Source of the DNA: CAMBDR01 sp046597185
Lineage (GTDB): Bacteria > Pseudomonadota > Gammaproteobacteria > Burkholderiales > Burkholderiaceae_D
Assembly: GCA_046597185.1 (NCBI GenBank)
Contig: JBKJLF010000388.1
Location: 1-5,962 of the forward strand
DNA: 5,962 nt
Reading direction: 5' to 3'
The notes below the pieces were generated by a model that did no database searches, was not told the origin of the DNA, and saw only the letters and a list, made by a program, of their open reading frames with translations. This document shows positions 1-5,433 of the stretch, piece after piece. Each line of letters begins with the position of its first letter. Position 1 is the first letter of the stretch. The position numbers were made by a program, and so were the translations under genes.

Positions 1-50
1 AATTTTTCATCCCGAAGCGCTTCTAGCGCCTTTTCATATGAATCATCCAT
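1..50 (-). CDS. 5' end of an unrecognised divergent gene (partial, 16 codons visible)
   Basis: On the minus strand an ATG at 50-48 opens a frame reading MDDSYEKALEALRDEK, still open at the window edge. A Shine-Dalgarno GGAG (plus-strand ctcc, 57-60; GGGAG if base 61 is included) lies 6 nt upstream, an ideal spacing. The residues are charged and helix-like (alternating Glu, Lys, Ala, Leu), as expected of a genuine protein start. The gene is transcribed away from the STAND ATPase operon, so the two share the intergenic region at 51-378. Sixteen residues are too few to assign a family. Because it sits head-to-head with a conflict-type ATPase/TPR pair, it could be a partner or effector of that system, but it could equally be an unrelated neighbour. 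The start is well supported; the function is unknown. Confidence 0.6.
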   Translation of the reverse strand, partial: MDDSYEKALEALRDEK

Positions 51-56
51 ATTTTG

Positions 57-60
57 CTCC
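57..60 (-). promoter_or_regulatory. Shine-Dalgarno site of the divergent partial gene
   Basis: GGAG on the minus strand, 6 nt before the ATG at 50-48. It is the main evidence that the 16-codon frame at the window edge is a real gene start and not chance. Confidence 0.6.
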
Positions 61-122
61 CGTTTTGTGGTGTAGCTACCGTATCAAGTACCTGCCAACT
101 AGCTGTGGCGCTGACCGAAGAT

Positions 123-152
123 ATTGTAATGGAAAAATGCCGCTCATTGTAA
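123..152. repeat. Paired ATTGTAA boxes (TTACAAT on the minus strand)
   Basis: The 7-mer ATTGTAA occurs at 123-129 and again at 146-152, a 23-bp centre-to-centre distance, about two helical turns. Read on the minus strand each is TTACAAT, similar to a -10 box, and both lie 70-100 bp upstream of the divergent start. They could be a tandem operator or tandem -10-like sites. Two 7-mers in AT-rich DNA may also be chance. Confidence 0.25.
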
Positions 153-205
153 CAAATGGAGGATGCAAATTTGAATGGGTCTCAAGTATTGGAAAACAAG
201 CGACT

Positions 206-242
206 CCCCTAAAAAGTGCGGTTGTGAAAGCACTCTGAGGGG
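206..242 (+). promoter_or_regulatory. Interrupted stem-loop in the ATPase leader
   Basis: CCCCT (206-210) pairs with AGGGG (238-242) and AGTGC (215-219) pairs with GCACT (230-234). The two 5-bp helices are separated by a small internal loop (AAAA against CTG), with a 10-nt apical loop at 220-229. No T-run follows on the plus strand, so it is not a standard terminator there. It lies 137 bp before the ATPase start and could be a structured leader element or a protein-binding inverted repeat. Read on the minus strand, the inner hairpin is followed by five T residues, so a weak terminator in that direction cannot be excluded. Confidence 0.35.
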
Positions 243-365
243 GATCACACCATTTCCATCAAGTTATGCGATCAAAAACCGCAAAAATGCCATCAAGGTG
301 GTTGGTCGTACACAGGTGCGCCAAACAAACTATGGTAAGCTGTTGCCATTCGATAGCAAGACAAC

Positions 366-370
366 AAGGA
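366..370 (+). promoter_or_regulatory. Shine-Dalgarno site deciding the ATPase start
   Basis: AAGGA lies 8 nt before the ATG at 379, with an additional GAGG closer to it (372-375). The upstream alternative ATG at 175 has GGAGG 12 nt away, too far for efficient initiation. This favours the 433-aa form. Confidence 0.6.
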
Positions 371-378
371 CGAGGCAA

Positions 379-1680
379 ATGGCAAATGAAGCAACGCTGA
401 AGGGCTTATTTCAAGCGCTCAAATTAGATATTCCGCTCGATTATAGTGTCCCCGCCGATCAGGCTTTATATGTGGCCAACATCCATGGCGCAGACAATGA
501 TCCGATTGATGATCTCTTCACCTACATCAGTATTGCCGAAGCACCCAACGCCAGCCTGTTTACTGGCCATCGTGGCGTGGGCAAATCGACCGAATTACGC
601 CGCCTCGCCGCAAAATTACCGCGCCAAGATTTTTTTGTCGGCATGGTTGACGTTACCGAATACATCAATGTAGCCGAGCCAATTAGCACCGAAACCTTGC
701 TTCTCACCCTGGTTGCTGCCTTGGTTGATAGTGCGGACACCCAGCTTGGTGGCGCGAGAATGGAGAACAGCTATCTAAACCGGTTTAAGAAATTCATGAC
801 GGACACCCAAATCAGCATTCCCGAAGTAAACGCAGCCGGGGCCAAAGTCATGATTAAACAGACCCCGGATTTACAAAGGCTGGTAAGTGAAGCCATAGGC
901 GGCGCAACCGCGCAACTAGCTGCCAAAGTGAATGCATTTTGCAAAAAAATAGTCGAGGAAGTGCGGCAACACCAGGGCGAGCATATGCAAGTCGTGTTGA
1001 TTGTCGATTCGCTCGAACGCTTGCGCGTGAGCGGGCTTGATGCGCAAAGCTGTTACGACGCGATCAAGCGCACCTTTGATACCAATGCCGAATTTCTGAA
1101 AATGGACGATTTTCATGTCGTCTATTCAGTGCCACCGTATTTGCCGTTTTTAATCCCCGGCATCGGCTCATTTTTCGGTGGCGAGCTTTATTCACTTCCC
1201 CATATCAAGGTTTTTGAAACACCGACCAATTTTACCCAAATCACCCCGGTAACACCGTGCGAAATTGGTTTGGCTTTAATGGTTGAAAGTGTACGCAAAC
1301 GCTACCCGCAGGTAGAGCAAGTCATGCCTACCACCATGCTCAAGCAACTCGCCTTAGCTTCCAGCGGCAGCATGCGCGACTATTTTCGGCTCATTCGCTC
1401 CGCTTGTACCAAGGCTTTGGCAAAAAGCGCGGCCTTGCCGCTTAACGATGACAAATGGATCAACGCGGCGCAGCAAGTATTGCATAATGAAATGCCCTTG
1501 GCGGCTGAAGATAAAGCATGGCTCAAAACGGTGCGCGCAACCCATGGCGCGGGCTTGGAAAAGATCGACAACTTAGCGCAATTGGCGCGCCTGTTCGATA
1601 GCAGTGTGATCCTGGCCTACAAAAATGGCAAGAATTGGTGTGATGCGCACTACCTTTTGCATCAAGAATTAGCGCAATGA
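379..1680 (+). CDS. STAND/AAA-like P-loop ATPase of a predicted conflict module
   Basis: A 433-aa cytoplasmic ATPase. The Walker A motif GHRGVGKST is at residues 63-71, followed by ELRRL, a combination typical of the P-loop ATPases encoded beside iSTAND/TPR genes. Walker B is VVLIVDSLERL at 205-215 with Asp210 and a possible catalytic Glu213. A hydrophobic strand with a sensor-1-like position lies near 246-255 (HVVYSVPPYL), and GSMRDYFRLI at 330-339 offers a sensor-2-like Arg333. The C-terminus (about 400-433, with YKNGKNW) looks like the small winged-helix-like cap of the family. No transmembrane segment or effector domain is visible. I chose ATG 379 because AAGGA (366-370) lies 8 nt upstream and the family-like sequence begins there; an in-frame ATG at 175 would add 68 atypical residues. 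The stop overlaps the next ATG (ATGA), so the two proteins are probably made in fixed ratio and interact. The role as an NTP-driven switch is inferred from family resemblance. Confidence 0.85.
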   Translation: MANEATLKGLFQALKLDIPLDYSVPADQALYVANIHGADNDPIDDLFTYISIAEAPNASLFTGHRGVGKSTELRRLAAKLPRQDFFVGMVDVTEYINVAEPISTETLLLTLVAALVDSADTQLGGARMENSYLNRFKKFMTDTQISIPEVNAAGAKVMIKQTPDLQRLVSEAIGGATAQLAAKVNAFCKKIVEEVRQHQGEHMQVVLIVDSLERLRVSGLDAQSCYDAIKRTFDTNAEFLKMDDFHVVYSVPPYLPFLIPGIGSFFGGELYSLPHIKVFETPTNFTQITPVTPCEIGLALMVESVRKRYPQVEQVMPTTMLKQLALASSGSMRDYFRLIRSACTKALAKSAALPLNDDKWINAAQQVLHNEMPLAAEDKAWLKTVRATHGAGLEKIDNLAQLARLFDSSVILAYKNGKNWCDAHYLLHQELAQ

Positions 1681-3506
1681 GTCAAGACGACCACAGCATC
1701 AGTCCTGGCGATGCATGGGCAGAGTTATCCATCGTTTTCGATTTAATTGATGGCATGTGCCTGGTGTTTTTGTATTCCGATAGCCGTAGCGCGCTCAATC
1801 AAATCAAACAATGGGCCAGCGACATGTGGCGCGCGCGCACTGCGCCCGTGTACGTGAGCACACCAAGCGAGCCAGAACAGGCAGCGCGCAACTTGCTGGA
1901 AGAGCTTGCCGCGCAAGAAAAAGGCATTTTAAAAGCGCCGATTTGGATCGAGCTATTGGCCGTTGATGAATACGGCAGCAACGCCTGGGATATGGCACGC
2001 GCCACCCTGCTAGCGCGCTTGAATGAGTCCCGCGCCTGGCTCACCAACACCTTGGCGCGGCCCTTGGTCATTTGCATGCCGGGCGAGTGGTACAGGCGCA
2101 CCCCACAAATTGCGCCCGACTTATGGCAGGTAAGAAATTTTGTCGCCAGCTTGCAAGGCGCGCCGCTGCCCGCAAGCAGGCCGCAAGCACAGGGTGCCGC
2201 TACCAGCGCACTGGCCTGGGGTGCCGCCTTGCCAGCGCCGCACTATGCGCCGCCGCTGCTCGACTCTCACCACCCGGACATTGCCAGCGCACAAAAAAAA
2301 TACTACACCGCCCAGCACCATTGGGACGAAGCCAAGGCCAAGCTGGCGCAAGCAGATGCTAACCTGAGCGAAGCCGCGCGCAATAAATTATGGGCCAAGC
2401 TGCGTGCCGTATTTGTTGCTGCCAATGATTTAGGCGAGGCTTATTTGGCGCAAAAACAGCTTGCAGAGGCGCTGTATTGCTTTCGCGAGAGTTTAAGCAT
2501 CTGCCGCCAACTGCAAACGGTGCTGGGCGCACGGCATGAAGTATTGCGCGATTTATCCATCGCGCTTGATAAAATCGGCAATGCTGAAATGGGAGTCGGG
2601 CAATACACTGCGGCCCTGCACGCTTACCAGGAAAGCCTGAGCCTGGCGCGTGAATTATTCAAACAATCGGGTGTGAGCACACAAACCCGGCGCGATTTAA
2701 GCATATCACTTAACAATGTAGGCGATGCCGAGCGCGCCACTGGCAACTATAGCGCCGCCTTAAACGCCTACCAAGAAAGCCTGGCACTACGTCGAGATTT
2801 ACACGCCAAATTAGGCGATAGCCAGCAAGTTTTGCGTGACTTATCGTTTTCGCTAGAACGAATCGGCGATACCGAAACCGCACTCGGCCACCATGACGCC
2901 GCACTTGCCAGCTACCGCGAAAGATTGGCACTGAGCGAACAATTACGCAGCTTTAGCCAGGATACCCCCACGGCATTGCGTGAGCTATTGGTAGCCTTTA
3001 ATCGCGTTGCCGAGGCTGAATTTAACACAGAGCAATTTTCGCTCGCCGCCCAGCACTACCAGGCGGGCTTGGACTTAAGCCAACAACTGCAAAAGTGCTT
3101 GGGCGATACGCCAGAGACACTGCGTGATTTATTCGTATCCCTAAGCAAATTAGGGCGCTGCGCACACCAAACCCTACAATTCCCAGCCGCCTTAGCCCAC
3201 TACCAAGCCAGCCTGAAATTAGCTTGGCAATTACAAAACCTGTTAGGCAACACCCCCCAAGTATTGCGCGACCTTGCCATATCGCTAGAAAACATCGGCA
3301 TCATCGAACATGAAACCGGGCAATATCAAGCTGCCCTCACCAGTTACCAACAAAGCCTGCGCCTTTTACTACAACGCCAAGCCGCACTGGGCGATAACCC
3401 CGAGGTTGTGCGAGACCTGGCCACCATCCACCACAACATTGCGCTTGCAGAAGGTGCGCTAGCCGAGCAACAAGCCAAGGCCAGCGCAACACCAGCCGAT
3501 TCATAA
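1677..3506 (+). CDS. iSTAND-like domain plus TPR-repeat protein, partner of the STAND ATPase
   Basis: A 609-aa protein in three parts. Residues about 15-160 form a globular alpha/beta domain without any Walker A motif. Its end, with LNESRAWL at 115-122, PLVICMP at 129-135 and APDLWQVRN at 146-154, matches the pattern LN..R..L / PLV..LP / APDLW..R of the inactive STAND-like (iSTAND) module found with STAND ATPases. Residues about 160-197 are a Pro/Ala-rich linker. From 243 to the end run TPR-type helical repeats with an exact 48-residue period, marked by an Arg at 243, 291, 339, 387, 435, 483, 531 and 579. Most units carry G...G/YxxAL..YqeSL..., the kinesin-light-chain-like TPR pattern. The start codon overlaps the ATPase stop (ATGA) and no strong Shine-Dalgarno precedes it, so translation is probably coupled. 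The TPR surface probably binds a partner or trigger. No enzymatic effector motif is seen. The iSTAND assignment is from remembered family patterns, not a search. Confidence 0.8.
   Translation: MSQDDHSISPGDAWAELSIVFDLIDGMCLVFLYSDSRSALNQIKQWASDMWRARTAPVYVSTPSEPEQAARNLLEELAAQEKGILKAPIWIELLAVDEYGSNAWDMARATLLARLNESRAWLTNTLARPLVICMPGEWYRRTPQIAPDLWQVRNFVASLQGAPLPASRPQAQGAATSALAWGAALPAPHYAPPLLDSHHPDIASAQKKYYTAQHHWDEAKAKLAQADANLSEAARNKLWAKLRAVFVAANDLGEAYLAQKQLAEALYCFRESLSICRQLQTVLGARHEVLRDLSIALDKIGNAEMGVGQYTAALHAYQESLSLARELFKQSGVSTQTRRDLSISLNNVGDAERATGNYSAALNAYQESLALRRDLHAKLGDSQQVLRDLSFSLERIGDTETALGHHDAALASYRERLALSEQLRSFSQDTPTALRELLVAFNRVAEAEFNTEQFSLAAQHYQAGLDLSQQLQKCLGDTPETLRDLFVSLSKLGRCAHQTLQFPAALAHYQASLKLAWQLQNLLGNTPQVLRDLAISLENIGIIEHETGQYQAALTSYQQSLRLLLQRQAALGDNPEVVRDLATIHHNIALAEGALAEQQAKASATPADS
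2403..3410 (+). repeat. Seven in-frame 144-bp units encoding 48-residue TPR repeats
   Basis: Seven complete units of 144 bp begin at the Arg codons at 2403, 2547, 2691, 2835, 2979, 3123 and 3267, and an eighth partial unit starts at 3411. No unit differs in length. Protein similarity is clear (RDLs.sL..iGdae...g.y.aAL..YqeSL.L...L...lGd.p..l), but synonymous positions have diverged, so the array looks old and stabilised and not recently expanded. The first unit (RAVFVAANDLGEAYL) and the fifth (RELLVAFNRVAEAEF) depart most from the consensus. Confidence 0.8.
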
Positions 3507-3522
3507 ATCACCACTTCGCTGC

Positions 3523-3630
3523 TTACCTGATTTGGCCGTAGCGGTGGAATTTGATTTTGTATAGCTCATCATACGCCCGTTGCCGCGCCGCTTGGCTGGC
3601 GTCCAGCACCACGCACACGGACTTGCTGTA
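3523..3630 (-). pseudogene. Probable 3' remnant of a broken minus-strand gene, family unknown
   Basis: Read on the minus strand, this stretch encodes a tail of about 35 residues, with VCVVLDASQAARQRAYDELY followed by KIKFHRYGQIR and a TAA stop at 3525-3523. Codon choice (GCG, CGG, GTG, CTG, GAC) and residue composition look like genuine protein, unlike the AT-rich sequence further upstream on that strand. The frame stays open upstream to a stop near 3731, but that part (Lys- and Phe-rich) does not read like protein and has no ATG with a ribosome-binding site. The likeliest reading is the C-terminal stub of a gene lost by deletion or insertion next to the STAND/TPR pair. A very short GTG-started peptide, or chance, remains possible. 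I do not recognise the family. Confidence 0.35.
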
Positions 3631-3704
3631 AATTAAGTTTATTGCGGCAAGCAACGCTGATGGATAAAGAAACTTTTTGGTTTTTGCCAAATACGGAGGT
3701 TTTT

Positions 3705-3750
3705 TTGACTCGGCCAGAATCTGCCCTTTTTATTCGATTTTTGCTATACT
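3705..3750 (+). promoter_or_regulatory. Promoter region of the flavoprotein-SulP operon
   Basis: TGCTATACT at 3742-3750 is an extended -10 element (TG-n-TATACT, -10 hexamer at 3745-3750), which can work without a strong -35. It would start transcription near 3757 and give a leader of about 50 nt before the ATG at 3807. A second, overlapping candidate is TTGACT (3705-3710) with TTTATT (3729-3734), spaced 18 bp. Either places the start of the message downstream of the ATG at 3642, supporting the shorter flavoprotein. Confidence 0.55.
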
Positions 3751-3806
3751 CCCGCCTTGCCCTGATTTTGTTCATTCTCTCACCAACCACCAAGACGATT
3801 CTTCCC

Positions 3807-5426
3807 ATGTTGCGATTAAATGAAGTCAAATTACCGCTTAACCACACCGAGGCGGATTTGCAGGCGGCGATTTTAAAACGGCTGGGGATAGACGCAGCGG
3901 CGCTCACCCGTTTTAGCGTGTACAAGCGCAGTTATGACGCACGCAAAAAAACCGCCATCCTCTTGATTTACGCACTCGATATTGAAACACCGCTGGAAGC
4001 GCAAATTCTGCAACGCAATACTGATCCGCATCTGCTGCGCAGCCCGGACACCCATTACCATTTTGTCACCCAGGCGCGCCCACAGCAGCAAAACCGCCCG
4101 GTGATTATCGGCATGGGGCCATGCGGCTTGTTCATCGGCTTGATTTTGGCGCAAATGGGTTTTAATCCCCTGATTTTAGAACGGGGCAAATCGGTACGCG
4201 AACGCACCAAAGATACCTTCGGCCTGTGGCGCAAACGGGTGCTCAACCCGGAATCAAACGTGCAATTTGGTGAGGGCGGCGCGGGCACCTTTTCCGACGG
4301 CAAGCTGTACAGCCAAATCAAAGACCCCAAACACTATGGCCGCAAAGTCCTCACCGAATTTGTCAAAGCCGGCGCGCCGGAAGAAATTCTCTACGTTAGC
4401 AAACCGCATATCGGCACCTTCCGCCTGGTCAAAATGGTGGAACAAATGCGCGCCAATATTATTGCGCTGGGCGGTGAAATCCGCTTTGAAGCCAAGGTGG
4501 TGGATATCGACATCCAAAACCAGCAAGTGCAAGGCGTGCAATTGGCCGATGGCGAATATATTCCTACCCACCACTTGGCCCTCGCGATTGGGCACAGCGC
4601 GCGCGATACTTTTGAAATGCTGTATCAACGCGGCGTGTATGTGGAAGCCAAACCGTTTTCACTCGGCTTTCGGGTCGAACACCCGCAAGGCTTAATCGAC
4701 CGCTGCCGTTTTGGCCCCAATGCCGGCAATAAAATCTTGGGCGCGGCGGATTATAAACTGGTGCATCACGCAGCCAACGGGCGCGCGGTGTATAGCTTTT
4801 GTATGTGCCCCGGCGGCACCGTGGTGGCGGCAGCCTCGGAACCGGGGCGCGTGGTAACCAATGGCATGAGCCAATATTCACGCAATGAACGCAATGCCAA
4901 TAGCGCCATTGTGGTTGGCATTACCCCTGACGATTACCCCGGCCACCCCTTGGCGGGCGTGGCCTTGCAAAGGCAGTGGGAAACGCGCGCGTTTGAATTG
5001 GGCGGCAGCAATTACAATGCGCCAGCCCAATTAATGGGCGATTTTGTGGCTGGCCGGGCGTCCGCCGCGCTCGGTAGCGTGCTGCCCTCGTACACACCCG
5101 GCATCACCTTGGGCGACTTAAGCACGGCACTACCCGAGTACGCGATCAGCGCCATGCGCGAAGCGTTTCCCGCGTTCAATAAACAAGTGCCCGGTTATTT
5201 CATGGCCGATGCCTTACTCACGGGCGTGGAAACCCGCACCTCATCACCGATCCGCATTAAACGCGACGAGCAAAGCTTGCAAAGCCTGAACACCCAGGGT
5301 TTGTATCCCGCCGGCGAAGGCGCAGGTTATGCGGGTGGGATTTTGTCGGCCGCAGTGGATGGTATCCGCGTGGCTGAGGCATTGGCATTAAATATGGTTG
5401 GCAATATTAAATTGCAAAGCAATTAA
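3807..5426 (+). CDS. NAD(P)/FAD-dependent oxidoreductase-like flavoprotein (COG2509-type)
   Basis: A 539-aa soluble flavoprotein, full length for its family. Residues 1-90 are the characteristic N-terminal domain (LRLNEVKLPL start, basic KRSYDARKK at 40-48). The FAD-binding Rossmann motif follows: VIIGMGPCGLFIG at 99-111, closed by LILERG at 122-127. GEGGAGTFSDGKL at 155-167 is a second conserved FAD/substrate-site segment, FCMCPGG at 331-337 a conserved Cys-containing loop, and GEGAGYAGGI at 503-512 the C-terminal FAD-contacting motif. The physiological substrate of this widespread family is not known to me, so no specific reaction is claimed. ATG 3807 is chosen because the family N-terminus starts exactly there and because the promoter lies between it and the in-frame ATG at 3642. 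No clear Shine-Dalgarno precedes 3807. Seven bp separate it from the SulP gene, suggesting one operon. It looks like a core gene, unrelated to the STAND/TPR pair. Confidence 0.88.
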   Translation: MLRLNEVKLPLNHTEADLQAAILKRLGIDAAALTRFSVYKRSYDARKKTAILLIYALDIETPLEAQILQRNTDPHLLRSPDTHYHFVTQARPQQQNRPVIIGMGPCGLFIGLILAQMGFNPLILERGKSVRERTKDTFGLWRKRVLNPESNVQFGEGGAGTFSDGKLYSQIKDPKHYGRKVLTEFVKAGAPEEILYVSKPHIGTFRLVKMVEQMRANIIALGGEIRFEAKVVDIDIQNQQVQGVQLADGEYIPTHHLALAIGHSARDTFEMLYQRGVYVEAKPFSLGFRVEHPQGLIDRCRFGPNAGNKILGAADYKLVHHAANGRAVYSFCMCPGGTVVAAASEPGRVVTNGMSQYSRNERNANSAIVVGITPDDYPGHPLAGVALQRQWETRAFELGGSNYNAPAQLMGDFVAGRASAALGSVLPSYTPGITLGDLSTALPEYAISAMREAFPAFNKQVPGYFMADALLTGVETRTSSPIRIKRDEQSLQSLNTQGLYPAGEGAGYAGGILSAAVDGIRVAEALALNMVGNIKLQSN

Positions 5427-5433
5427 GTTAAAA

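Larger units (their letters stand above)
51..378. other. 328-bp divergent intergenic region (shared leader/promoter region)
   Basis: This gap lies between the minus-strand start at 50 and the plus-strand ATPase start at 379 and must hold the promoters of both. I see no convincing -35/-10 pair for either direction. The best plus-strand -10 candidate is TATGGT at 331-336, without a well-spaced -35. Visible structure includes an 8-bp palindrome GTAGCTAC at 72-79, two TTACAAT boxes on the minus strand (123-129 and 146-152), an interrupted hairpin at 206-242, and a short direct repeat CCATCAAG at 256-263 and 290-297. The region looks more AT-rich than the flanking genes. A plus-strand frame is open from 175 into the ATPase, but its translation does not look like protein of this family. 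Confidence 0.6.
3507..3806. other. 300-bp gap without an intact gene between the TPR gene and the flavoprotein gene
   Basis: There is no intact gene here. The left third carries the coding-like minus-strand tail described separately. The middle is AT-rich, with a 5-bp TTTGG/CCAAA hairpin at 3676-3691 and a T7 run at 3700-3706 too far from it to be a convincing terminator. The right third holds the promoter of the flavoprotein gene. I find no strong intrinsic terminator for the ATPase/TPR operon, so some read-through into the flavoprotein gene is possible. Confidence 0.6.

Noticed and set aside
38..238. Small plus-strand frame in the left intergenic region
   Set aside because: No ribosome-binding site; it overlaps the start and Shine-Dalgarno of the better supported minus-strand gene, and its composition is not protein-like.
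175..378. 68-codon N-terminal extension of the ATPase from ATG 175
   Set aside because: Its GGAGG is 12 nt away, the residues are basic and unlike the family, and ATG 379 has a well-placed AAGGA just where the family-like sequence begins.
2403..3410. Recent tandem duplication or phase-variable repeat
   Set aside because: The 144-bp units differ at most synonymous positions and share no long identical stretches, so slippage or recent expansion is unlikely.
3676..3706. Possible intrinsic terminator (TTTGG/CCAAA hairpin and T7 run)
   Set aside because: The stem has only 5 bp, is AT-rich, and the T-run starts 8 nt after it, so it would not terminate efficiently.
3569..3925. 118-codon minus-strand frame across the junction and flavoprotein start
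   Set aside because: It runs antisense through the flavoprotein N-terminus and its promoter. Only a different minus-strand frame near 3523-3630 looks coding.
4254..4628. 124-codon minus-strand frame inside the flavoprotein gene
   Set aside because: An antisense shadow of strongly conserved flavoprotein sequence; no ribosome-binding site or family resemblance.
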